NCBI RefSeq assembly: GCF_000424145.1
Contig: NZ_AUJI01000011.1
Coordinates: 1-64,000 of the forward strand
Origin: Butyrivibrio sp. AC2005
Lineage (GTDB): Bacteria > Bacillota > Clostridia > Lachnospirales > Lachnospiraceae
Reading direction: 5' to 3'
DNA length: 64,000 nt
Below are positions 24,496 through 34,100 of this stretch, one piece after another (the first letter of the stretch is position 1; the number at the start of each line of letters is the position of its first letter). The position numbers were made by a program, and so were the translations under genes. Below the pieces are notes generated by a model. That model searched no databases, was not told the origin of the DNA, and saw nothing but the letters and a program-made list of their open reading frames with translations.

Positions 24496-25485
24496 ATGAT
24501 TATAACAAGAACACCTTTTCGGGTTAGTTTTGCCGGGGGTGGAAGTGATATTCCATCATTTTATGAAAAACATGGAGGGTGCGTGTTGAGCACTTCCATT
24601 AACAAGTACATGTATATATCAGTTCATCCAAGCTTCGCAAAGATGGACACAATTCTTAAATATTCCAAAACGGAAATTGTAGGCGATGTGAGCGAGATCA
24701 ATCACGCTTACTTTAAGGAAGTCCTTGAGATGCTGAGGGTTGATGGAGTGGAGATAACCAGTACTGCTGATGTTCCAGCAGGGACGGGACTTGGCTCATC
24801 AAGTTCATTTACGGTTGGCTTATTACATTCCCTGTATTCATATAAAGGAAAATTTGTTTCTAAAGAAAAATTAGCGCAGAAAGCATGTGAGATAGAAATT
24901 ACAAGACTTGGAAATCCGATAGGGAAGCAGGATCAGTATGCTGCAGCCTACGGCGGCCTTAACTTTTACCAGTTCAACAGGGATGGTTCAGTTATGGTTG
25001 AACCAATAATAATGAGATCTGAATTGTACTCAGAGCTGGAAAGTAATCTTATGATGTTTTATACAGGACAGCTTCACTCTGCAAGTGAGATTCTTAAAGA
25101 ACAGGGAGTAAATATCACAGTCGGTGACAAGGAAAAGAATCAGCTTAAGATGTGCGAACTTGCAAGAGAACTGCGAGATGAACTTCATATGAACAACATA
25201 GATGCTATGGGAGAAATTCTCAATGAAAGCTGGAAGTTGAAGAAAACTCTTGCAAATGGAATATCAAATCCTTCAATAGATGAGTATTATGAGCTGGCTA
25301 TGAAACATGGTGCTATGGGAGGAAAACTTCTTGGTGCAGGTGGAGGCGGATTTCTTCTGTTTTATGTTCCGAAGAAAAGACAGCCAGAAGTTAGATCAGC
25401 TCTTAATCTTACACAGATGCCCATGGCATTTGATAGACAGGGATCGGCTGTAATACATGTCGGAATTAAACCAGACAGCTACTGA
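24496..25485 (+). CDS. hddA: D-glycero-alpha-D-manno-heptose-7-phosphate kinase
   Basis: 329-aa GHMP kinase. It opens with RTPFRVSFAGGGSDIPSFY and has the phosphate-binding loop PAGTGLGSSSSFTVG near residues 94-108. It ends with the conserved GAMGGKLLGAGGGGF. HddA phosphorylates heptose 7-phosphate at C1, giving the 1,7-bisphosphate. The assignment is strengthened by hddC-gmhB and gmhA two genes downstream; alone it could be another GHMP sugar kinase (fucokinase-like). AGGAG lies about 9 nt upstream. It is in the operon of the ABC exporter. Confidence 0.85.
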   Translation: MIITRTPFRVSFAGGGSDIPSFYEKHGGCVLSTSINKYMYISVHPSFAKMDTILKYSKTEIVGDVSEINHAYFKEVLEMLRVDGVEITSTADVPAGTGLGSSSSFTVGLLHSLYSYKGKFVSKEKLAQKACEIEITRLGNPIGKQDQYAAAYGGLNFYQFNRDGSVMVEPIIMRSELYSELESNLMMFYTGQLHSASEILKEQGVNITVGDKEKNQLKMCELARELRDELHMNNIDAMGEILNESWKLKKTLANGISNPSIDEYYELAMKHGAMGGKLLGAGGGGFLLFYVPKKRQPEVRSALNLTQMPMAFDRQGSAVIHVGIKPDSY

Positions 25486-25587
25486 ATTATGTCCAATGCC
25501 CATCAGAAGACTTTGCTAATCATATACTGTTAGGATTTGGGATGAATTGGGATTGGGAATTATTAAAATACAAGGAAGATTTATGTT

Positions 25588-26544
25588 ATGAAAAAAGAAG
25601 TGTGTCTTATAACTGGCGGAGCAGGATTTATAGGTTCTCACCTTGCTCGAAAGCTGCTTTCTGAAAACAGAACGGTAATTTGTGTTGACAATTTTACACT
25701 TGGAAAGAAAGAAAACATAGAAGATTGTTTGGATAATGAAGACTTTAAATTCATCGAAGCAGATGTATCTGATGTAGATGTTTTCAGCAAACTATTAGAA
25801 AATGAAGGCGTACAGAGAATATATCATCTTGCTGCAAATTCAGATATACAAAAGAGTGCAAAGGAACCGGGAAAAGACTTCAAGAATACCTTTAGTACCA
25901 CCTACAGCGTGCTTGAAGGCATGAGAAGAAACAACATTCATAAGTTGTTCTTTGCATCAACAAGTGCAGTGTATGGTGACAAAACCGGTATAAATGTTTC
26001 CGAGACCCAGGGGAGCCTTGCTCCTATATCATATTATGGTGGCGCGAAGCTCGCATCGGAAGCCTTCATATCTTCATACTCTTATATGAATGAATTGGAA
26101 GTTCTTATATTCCGCTTCCCGAATGTGATAGGTCCCGGACTTACACACGGGGTAATATTTGATTTTATACGTAAATTGAAGAAAAATCCTACAGAACTTG
26201 AAATCCTCGGAGATGGTACACAATGTAAACCATATCTGTATGTAATCGATCTTGTGGATGCCATATACGATTTTTCTATAAAAGAAAGAAAAGGTGTAGA
26301 AGTCTTCAACGTTGGAGTAGAGGACGCAACTACAGTAAAAGAAATCGCAGATCTCGTCTGCGAGCGCATGGGGCTTTCCGATGTTCAGTATAAATACACG
26401 GGTGGAAATGTAGGCTGGAAAGGCGATGTTCCATCCTTTCAGTACGACCTCTCCAAGATACATGAGACTGGCTGGAAACCGGCGCATACATCTAATAATT
26501 CCGTAAGGGACACTCTGAAAAACGTTAATATCGAGGTTCTATAA
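25588..26544 (+). CDS. NAD-dependent sugar epimerase/dehydratase
   Basis: 318-aa extended short-chain dehydrogenase. The NAD loop is TGGAGFIGSHLA (about residues 9-20). The catalytic Ser/Thr lies in FASTSAVYGD and the YxxxK pair in SYYGGAKLASE. It resembles nucleotide-sugar 4-epimerases and dehydratases. Within the GDP-heptose genes it could modify GDP-heptose (for example at C4 or C6) or act on the hexose of another nucleotide sugar. The following gene starts directly after its stop codon. A gap of 102 bp separates it from hddA; no terminator is visible there. Confidence 0.85.
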   Translation: MKKEVCLITGGAGFIGSHLARKLLSENRTVICVDNFTLGKKENIEDCLDNEDFKFIEADVSDVDVFSKLLENEGVQRIYHLAANSDIQKSAKEPGKDFKNTFSTTYSVLEGMRRNNIHKLFFASTSAVYGDKTGINVSETQGSLAPISYYGGAKLASEAFISSYSYMNELEVLIFRFPNVIGPGLTHGVIFDFIRKLKKNPTELEILGDGTQCKPYLYVIDLVDAIYDFSIKERKGVEVFNVGVEDATTVKEIADLVCERMGLSDVQYKYTGGNVGWKGDVPSFQYDLSKIHETGWKPAHTSNNSVRDTLKNVNIEVL

Positions 26545-27843
26545 ATGCAGGCGGTAATAATGGCTGGTGGAAAAGGAACCCGGCTTTCTTCAGTTACAAA
26601 GGATATTCCAAAGCCTATGGTAAAGCTTAATGGGAAACCGCTTTTGGAATATCAGATTGAAAATTTAAGAAATTGCGGAATTACAGAGATTTTTATGATA
26701 ACCGGGCACTTGTCCCATGTAATAATGGAGTATTTCAGTGACGGTCATAAGTGGGGCGTAAACATCACTTATTACAATGAAGAAAAACCTCTTGGTACAG
26801 CTGGAGCATTGGCGTTTCTAAGAGACAGTTTGGATGATGATTTTCTTCTTCTCTTGGGGGATCTCTATCTGGAGGTTGATTTTACGCGTTTTATATTGTT
26901 TCACAAAAAAAATAATTCCGAGATATCACTTTTTGCTCATCCAAATGCTCATCCTCAAGATAGCGACCTTATTGTTGCACTAAAGGATGGCAGGGTAACT
27001 GACTGGATATCCAAACATACAGAGAGAACGGATTATTATAGAAACCTAGTAAACGCAGGAATATACATATTGGATAAAAAAACTATCTGCGGTTTGGAAG
27101 AGGGGAAAACGTATGATCTTGACAAGGAGATTATAGCACCTCTTATAGCCGTTGGACAAGTATATGCATACCGCAGTACGGAATATGTCAAGGATATTGG
27201 TACTCCGGAACGGCTTTCTTGTGTGGAAAAAGATATAAAGAAGGGCATTCCGAGTAGTAGAAATCTATCGAACAAGCAACAGTGCATTTTTCTCGACAGG
27301 GATGGAACAATAAACAGATATAAGGGATTTGTCAGGCATACAGAGGATTTAGAACTGGAAGAAAAAGCTGCACTTGCCATTAAGAAGATCAATGCATCCC
27401 CCTATTTGACAGTTGTTGTATCAAACCAGCCAGTCATAGCCCGCGGAGAATGCAGTTTTGGTGAACTTGAGAAAATCCACAGCAGAATGGAGACTCTTCT
27501 CGGGCTGGAGGGGGCATACCTCGACCGGATTTATTACTGCCCACATCACACTGACAAAGGTTTTGAGGGAGAAATCCCTGAACTGAAATTTGAATGTGAC
27601 TGTAGGAAGCCTAAAACAGGAATGCTAACCAGAGCAGCTGCGGAGATGAATATAGACCTTGCGAGCTCATGGATCATCGGTGACACCACTGTTGATATAC
27701 AGACCGGTAAAAATGCCGGCATGAAGACCTGCCTCGTAATGACAGGGGAAGCGGGCGAAGATAAGAAGTATGATGCGAAGCCAGACCTGGTGGGGAAGAA
27801 TCTGCTTGAATGTATTGAAATGATTTTGGGGGATAAAGAATGA
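26545..27843 (+). CDS. HddC-GmhB fusion: heptose-1-P guanylyltransferase + heptose bisphosphatase
   Basis: 432-aa bifunctional protein. Residues 1-235 are a nucleotidyltransferase with MAGGKGTRLSSVTKDIPKPM, LGDLYLE and VNAGIYI, matching HddC. Residues about 247-430 are an HAD phosphatase of the GmhB type with FLDRDGTIN (Asp251), VVSNQP, the zinc-binding CPHH...CDCRKP cluster and SWIIGDTTVDIQTG. The fused steps are removal of the C7 phosphate and transfer of GMP to heptose 1-phosphate, giving GDP-D-glycero-alpha-D-manno-heptose. It starts directly after the epimerase stop and overlaps gmhA by 4 bp. Confidence 0.87.
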   Translation: MQAVIMAGGKGTRLSSVTKDIPKPMVKLNGKPLLEYQIENLRNCGITEIFMITGHLSHVIMEYFSDGHKWGVNITYYNEEKPLGTAGALAFLRDSLDDDFLLLLGDLYLEVDFTRFILFHKKNNSEISLFAHPNAHPQDSDLIVALKDGRVTDWISKHTERTDYYRNLVNAGIYILDKKTICGLEEGKTYDLDKEIIAPLIAVGQVYAYRSTEYVKDIGTPERLSCVEKDIKKGIPSSRNLSNKQQCIFLDRDGTINRYKGFVRHTEDLELEEKAALAIKKINASPYLTVVVSNQPVIARGECSFGELEKIHSRMETLLGLEGAYLDRIYYCPHHTDKGFEGEIPELKFECDCRKPKTGMLTRAAAEMNIDLASSWIIGDTTVDIQTGKNAGMKTCLVMTGEAGEDKKYDAKPDLVGKNLLECIEMILGDKE

Positions 27844-28397
27844 AGGAACTGATAAAAGAGTATTTTGACAGGGAAATAAAAGTAATCAAGAATCTCGATT
27901 ACGATGAGATAACTGAAGCCGTAGATGCAATAAAGGACGCCTATGAGAGAGAGGCCGTAATTTACATTTTTGGAAATGGAGGAAGTGCAGCCACAGCATC
28001 ACATTTTGTCGGTGATTTCAATAAAGGCATTAGCGAACCACTTGATAAAAAGTTCAGACTTGTATGCTTAAACGACAACATGGCATCTGTTCTCGCAATC
28101 GCAAATGATATCTCCTATGATGAGATATTCCGTTTCCAACTTAGAGGTAGATTAAAATCTGAAGACCTTGTGATTGCCATATCAGGTAGTGGCAATTCTA
28201 GAAATGTTGTACATGCGGCCGAATTTGCAAAAGAGGTCGGAGCAAAGGTTATTGGTCTTACTGGCTATTCTGGTGGAAAGCTCATAGCACTAGCTGATTA
28301 TCATATGCATGTAAATATCGAAGATATGCAGATAACAGAGGATATCCACATGGCATTTGATCATATGATGTACTTTGTATTAAAAAAGGTTCTTTAG
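27840..28397 (+). CDS. gmhA: Sedoheptulose-7-phosphate isomerase
   Basis: 185-aa SIS-domain isomerase that makes D-glycero-D-manno-heptose 7-phosphate, the first step of the heptose pathway. Typical features are FGNGGSAATASHFVGDF (about residues 43-59), ISGSGNSRNV and the metal/active-site TEDIHMAFDHM near the C-terminus. It overlaps hddC-gmhB by ATGA. It completes the pathway, so every step from sedoheptulose 7-phosphate to GDP-heptose is encoded between 24496 and 28397. After the stop follows 269 bp of AT-rich DNA with no gene. Confidence 0.92.
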   Translation: MKELIKEYFDREIKVIKNLDYDEITEAVDAIKDAYEREAVIYIFGNGGSAATASHFVGDFNKGISEPLDKKFRLVCLNDNMASVLAIANDISYDEIFRFQLRGRLKSEDLVIAISGSGNSRNVVHAAEFAKEVGAKVIGLTGYSGGKLIALADYHMHVNIEDMQITEDIHMAFDHMMYFVLKKVL

Positions 28398-28666
28398 CAA
28401 TTTAAGAAAAACAAAATAAATATGGTATAGATATTTTCTCTACAGTGGAAATTAAAACAAGAGAACTACTAAAGGATAATTAGATATTTTTCATAATGAT
28501 TTAAATATTTATAGCGGTTTGGATTATCAGCAAAGTGTTTATGCTTGAATTCTGAATAAAGGCATAGAAAAACAACTGCTTTTGACTGAAAATGACATGC
28601 TTTTATTAGTGTTTTGTGGTTTATTGTATTTTGGTAAAGGAAAGATTTGAAGAGGAGATAGATTTA

Positions 28667-30124
28667 ATGGGGATAATTAGAAGTTGGATCAGAGAGCGAT
28701 TAATATTAGCTGTAAAATATGCGATTAGAGAAGAAATAAAAGATAGTACTTCATTATTACCACAGATACAAATTAATACGTCTTTAGGAAATGATACATT
28801 AAAAGATATTGATAAAAGAATAGAAAGGTGGACATGGGATAGATGCAAAAGAAATGATAGACAAATAGAAAATTGGACATGGGATAGGTGGAAACGAATA
28901 AAAAAAGAGTTCGAGGCACAGACAGGTAATATCGCGTTTTATTCCAATAGGATTCCATATTATGAAGGAGAAAAAATAAGGATAGTGTTTCTTTTTCAGA
29001 TCCCTTCTGAATGGCCATCCATTGAATCGGTCTACAATATTTTGGTTAAAGATGAGAGATTTGAATTTACAGTATTATTATATGACCGAACATTAGGAGA
29101 ACCTGAGCAGATGGCAGGTGCCAGGAAATTTCTAATAGAAAATAATATTTTATTTGAAGAAGCTGAGTACTATGATTTTAGAAAAAAACGTCCACATATT
29201 ATGTTTTATCAAACACCATGGGATGATAAACATCGTCCATATTTTTTGCGTTCTGATGCCATTAGTTCATTAGGAATAAGAGTTTTTTATATTCCATATG
29301 GTATTAATTATTCAGCGTCTGTATGGTCTGACAATATTTTTTCTGATGTTAAGTTTAGAGTTAAGCCGTGGTTAATGGCTTGTATGTCGGAAGCACTTAA
29401 GGTTGATCATCAACTGATGTCAAGATATGGAGGACATTACTTAACTGTAACTGGACTACCTAAGTTTGACTCGTTGTATTATAGGGATAGATTCCATTTA
29501 GAAGAATCATTATTAGAAGAAATCGGGAATAGAAAAATAGTATTTGTTCAGATGCATTTTACAGATAAAGGAGGGAATGCATCAGTACCTGAGCCTCATA
29601 TTTCTGAGTATATTGATTTTTTTGATCAAGTGGATATGTATAAGGAATATTATTTTATTTTGAGACCACATCCGAAGTTTTTTGAAGTATATGTGCGTGA
29701 TGGTTATGAGGACGAAGTATATCAGTTTAAAAGAATCATAAATGAAAAAGAAAATGTATATTTGTACGATTCTCCCGATTATAGACCTGCTCTAATATCC
29801 GCTGATTGCGTGATTGGCGATAGATCAGCTCTTTTGATTGAAGCAGCTGTTCTTGATGTCCCAGTTTTATATATGACGAATAATTATTATCAGGAGCAAT
29901 TGCTTCCTTTTATTAAACCGTTATTCGATAGTTACTACCAGGGACATACAGCATATGATATGCGAACTTTTATGGAGTATGTGATTATCAGTGGTAATGA
30001 TTATAAAGAAGCAATGAGAAAAAAGGCTACTAGAGAATGTATACCATACTTTGATGGCAAGTGTGGGGAGCGTATAGTAGATGCGTTGTATGAAAATATG
30101 ACTCTTGAAATGGAGAAAATGTAA
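28667..30124 (+). CDS. TagF-like CDP-glycerol glycerophosphotransferase family protein
   Basis: 485 aa from ATG 28667 (GAGGAG upstream; the ATG at 28616 has none). Residues about 100-480 belong to the CDP-glycerol glycerophosphotransferase/TagB-TagF family: IPYGINYS, VTGLPKFD, RPHPKFF, and the signature CVIGDRSALLIEAAVLDVPVLYMTN. These transfer polyol phosphate to teichoic acid-like polymers at the membrane. The N-terminal 90 residues are charged and helical and contain WTWDRCKR (Trp55) and WTWDRWKR (Trp70), a 45-bp tandem duplication also seen in the gene at 31163. Codon use is clearly more AT-rich than in genes before and after. Specificity is unknown. Confidence 0.8.
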   Translation: MGIIRSWIRERLILAVKYAIREEIKDSTSLLPQIQINTSLGNDTLKDIDKRIERWTWDRCKRNDRQIENWTWDRWKRIKKEFEAQTGNIAFYSNRIPYYEGEKIRIVFLFQIPSEWPSIESVYNILVKDERFEFTVLLYDRTLGEPEQMAGARKFLIENNILFEEAEYYDFRKKRPHIMFYQTPWDDKHRPYFLRSDAISSLGIRVFYIPYGINYSASVWSDNIFSDVKFRVKPWLMACMSEALKVDHQLMSRYGGHYLTVTGLPKFDSLYYRDRFHLEESLLEEIGNRKIVFVQMHFTDKGGNASVPEPHISEYIDFFDQVDMYKEYYFILRPHPKFFEVYVRDGYEDEVYQFKRIINEKENVYLYDSPDYRPALISADCVIGDRSALLIEAAVLDVPVLYMTNNYYQEQLLPFIKPLFDSYYQGHTAYDMRTFMEYVIISGNDYKEAMRKKATRECIPYFDGKCGERIVDALYENMTLEMEKM

Positions 30125-30125
30125 T

Positions 30126-31118
30126 ATGGCAGAAGTGTCTGTGGTAATGAGCATTTATAATGATGAAGAATATTTAAGCGATTCTATCGATAGTATTTTG
30201 AATCAATCATTTACTGATTTTGAATTTATTATTGTTGTCGAATTTGGGAGTAGTGCTGAAAGTGTTAAGCTTGTTGAGGAATATGCTTCAAAGGACAAAA
30301 GAGTGGTGCCGATCTTCAATGATACAAAACTTGGTATATCAGCAAGTGTCAATCGAGGAATGCGAATGGCGGTAGGAAAATATATTGCAAGAATGGACGG
30401 GGATGATATTTCTGGGATTAATAGACTTGCATATCAGAAACGTTTTTTGGATTACTATGATAATATAGGTGTCCTAGGAACTCGTCATACAGTGATTGAT
30501 TCACCTAAGTGGAGGGTTGATTTTTTTGCTGATCCTAATCTAAATTATAGTGAATTGCTTTTCTTTTTACCTCTGAGGCAACCAACTATTATGATTCGAA
30601 AAAGAATTCTGGATGAGTTTAATTTATATTATAATGAACAACTTTTGGGGGTTGAAGACTATGATTTTTTCATAAGAGCGGGGGATTGTACAGAATTATC
30701 CAATTTAATGGATGATGAACTTTTTCAGTATAGGAGAGCTGCAGGGAATAAATCCGAAATAGATAGAGAACATGATGAGGCAGTTCGAGCTGAATTAGCT
30801 AGGTCATTGTATGAAAGAAAGTTCGGGCGGCAGTATTTGGATGATGAACTGAAGACACTTATGTTTACAACGCAATTTGATAATCTTGATAGAAACCAGT
30901 TTGGGAATTCTATGGAGAAGCTAAATTTATTAATTACTGAAATGTATAGAATTAATATGGAAAGAAAAATATATGACATTAACTGTATAGAAAAGACATT
31001 TTGTCATAGGTGGTTATTTGCGAAGCATGCAATGGAATTACGTTGTAAAGGAAGTGTTCCTGAATATGCAAAAGAGGTCTTTCGTAATGGATTATTTTAC
31101 AGAAAATGGATGGAATAG
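30126..31118 (+). CDS. GT2-family glycosyltransferase, 330 aa
   Basis: The start is ATG 30126, 1 nt after the preceding stop, with TGGAGA upstream; the TTG at 30105 is less likely. The GT-A domain has VSVVMSIYNDEEYL, the variant IIVVEFGSSAES in place of the usual DDGS, and RMDGDDISG as the metal-binding site. LRQPTIMIRK and GVEDYDFFIRAG complete the core (to about residue 200). The remaining 130 residues are helical and of unknown role. The EFGS variant also occurs in the first domain of the next protein (SEFGND). It is AT-rich like its upstream neighbour. Confidence 0.82.
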   Translation: MAEVSVVMSIYNDEEYLSDSIDSILNQSFTDFEFIIVVEFGSSAESVKLVEEYASKDKRVVPIFNDTKLGISASVNRGMRMAVGKYIARMDGDDISGINRLAYQKRFLDYYDNIGVLGTRHTVIDSPKWRVDFFADPNLNYSELLFFLPLRQPTIMIRKRILDEFNLYYNEQLLGVEDYDFFIRAGDCTELSNLMDDELFQYRRAAGNKSEIDREHDEAVRAELARSLYERKFGRQYLDDELKTLMFTTQFDNLDRNQFGNSMEKLNLLITEMYRINMERKIYDINCIEKTFCHRWLFAKHAMELRCKGSVPEYAKEVFRNGLFYRKWME

Positions 31119-31162
31119 CATAATAAATCACTATATTTTGAATAATTGGAGATGTGATTTTT

Positions 31163-34100
31163 ATGTATAAAAGTAAATCTGTTTTTGAGAATCAAGTTAG
31201 ATTAAATGAGCCTGATATTTCAATAATAGTTCCATTGTATAAGGGGATAAATTTCATAGAAGAATCTATCAAAAGTATCCAATCGCAAACACACGAAAGA
31301 TGGGAATTAATTATTGTTAGCGAATTTGGAAATGATGATGGTTCTGATGACATCATCAAGGATTATGCTGCTCTGGATAATAGGATAGAGATTATTAAAA
31401 ATACTGATTGCTTAGGGCTTGCTGAATCTCTTAATGTTGGAATAAAAGCTGCTAAGGGAAAGTATATAGCAAGGGTTGATGTTGACGATCCATCATATCC
31501 AGAACGATTGCAGAAGCAATATGAATTCATGGAAGATAATGCTGATGTGTTTCTTTGTGGAACACTTACTAGAAGTGTTCTTCCAAATACTAACTACATA
31601 CTGAATGCTCCATGCGATTATGAAGCCTTGAAAGCAAGGCTTCTTTTTGGATGTGAAATTAGTCATTGTTCGATAATGTTTAGGAGATGTGAATGGCTAG
31701 AGGCAGGATATAAATACGATGCGAAGAGCCTGTGTGAGGATTATGATCTCTGGACAAGGATTATGTTCGAAAAAAAAATTGTGAACATTCCGGAGGTACT
31801 TGTTGATCATAGATGGGGATTTGAGAATATATCTATTCAAAAAGGAGACCGACTACTAGCTGCAGCGCGAGAGGTGAGCAGGAGAACCATATTCAATGCT
31901 TATGGTATCTCAATACCTGATGAAGATTTATATCTTTGTTCCGGTTGGAGAAGCCTTCCAAAAGAGCAGGGACGAGTAGGTATGTCCACTTTTATAAGAG
32001 TACAGGCACATTTGATTTCAAATCTGGAGGAAGCCAATAACAAAACTGGTCTCATAGATCGAGAAGCCTTTAGCCATATGCTCTATGAGCGATTCAATTG
32101 GTGCTGCGATAGCTGCGATATATTTTACAGGAAGTTTTCTTATGAGGAGATATATCATCAGAACAAAGATGAACAGAATCAATTTATAAATACGGATAAG
32201 CCACTCGTGTCAATAGTGATGCCTGTAGCGAATTCTGTTCGCACTATAAGAGAGACTATCGACAGCATTATTCTCCAGGACTATTCCAACTGGGAATTTA
32301 TTATTATCTGTGAGGAGGACTGCAATGACGGAAGTTTTGAAATCGCAGAGTTTTACAGTAGATATGACAAAAGAATAAGAGTTGTTAAGAATAAAGAAAA
32401 TCTTGGGTTGGCAGGATCATTAAATTATGGAATTAATATTTCTAACGGGAAGTATATTGCCAGGATAGATGCGGATGATCTTGCTAATCGAAAGAGAATC
32501 GAATGTCAGGTGGAGTATATGGAATCCCATCCTTATGTAGGAATGTGCCAGTGCTACCAGCACTATTTTGGGCACGATGCAGAAGATTTTATTCACAGAC
32601 CGGAGTGTAGTGCTGATGGTCTCAAGGCAAAGCTTCTCTTTTTCTGTGATGCCTGTCATTCCACTGTTTTTTTAAGAAGAGAAGCCCTTGATAAATACAG
32701 CCTTCAATATAACACGGCTTCCGTGATAGAGGACTACGACCTCTGGACTAGGCTCATAAGGGTGTCTGATGCTGTTACTTTACCTGAAGTGTATGGGGAA
32801 TACAGGGTTTCTTATTCCAATATATCCAGAGAAAAAGAGGCACTTATACAGTCTGAAATGTGTAGGATTACTGCAAGGCAGTTAAAGGATAATCTGGCAA
32901 TGAATGTTGCAGATGAAGATATGTATGTACTCGGAGGATACGTTAATACAGTATTCAGTCTTAGTGATACTGAAAGGCAGAATGCCCTTGCGACTTTAAA
33001 GAGGATACTTTTTGAGGCATGGGATGCCAATAACAGGATTGGCTACTATGATAAAGCAGCTCTGCTCAAAGCAATTGCGCTTAAGTGGAGATGGGCAAAT
33101 GAGGGGATTTCTTGGCATGAGCCTATTAATGTGTCGTCTATTAATAGCATTTTTAATAATCTTTCTCAAATTGTAAACGAAGATAATACACAAATCAGAA
33201 AGAAAGTGAACCTTGGAAACATCATAAGTAGCATGTGTATAAAACCCTTAAAGCTTATACAAAGGGCTAATCTGCATCTGTTTGCGGCAAATATTGAGCA
33301 TCTTAGCAACGTTACAAAGGATGTAAGCAATGCACAGTACTATGAAATCGATGGAAGAATAGAACATTGGACATGGGATAGATATAAGCGAATTGAGGAA
33401 AGGCTCTCTGTGTTGGAATCTGAGAACAAGGCTCTCCGCCTTGAGCAGGTAGCCCAAAGTTTTGAAAGAAATAAGGTCGTTTACAGAAATGGAGATAAGC
33501 TTCGTATTGTTTTCCTTTACCAGATTCCGTCCATTTGGATATCTTGGAAGTCTTTTTATGAGGCGTGTCTTAGGGATTCGCGTATAGACTGCCACCTATT
33601 TCTCCTTGAGGAGACGGGTACGGAGAAGTCACAGATGAATGGAGCCAGAGAGTTCCTTGAGAAAAATTCTATAGAATATGATACTATTGACACTTTCAGT
33701 ATCAGTGAATTCAGACCGCATGTTCTCGTTATTCAGACACCTTATGACAACTGGCATAGAAAAGAAAATCACAGGTCAGGCATCTGGAAATCAAAGGGAA
33801 TCCGCCTGGTATATATTCCATATGGCATAGAAATTTCGGATACAGAGGATTCACATAGGCTTCATTTCGAGGAAGAAACCATCTTTAATTGCTGGAGAAT
33901 CTTTACGTTTTCAGATGTGATGAAGGGTGATTACCGGAAATACTGTATGAATGATGAGGCTGTTAGAGTAACGGGACTTCCTAGGATGGATTTCTACCAC
34001 GAAAATCTAGGGAGAAATGCAAAGAGCGGTGCAGTAAATACCTTGGTGTGGAAAGTTCATTTTCCCAAGTGGATTATGGAATCCGGAAAAAGGGTATTTG

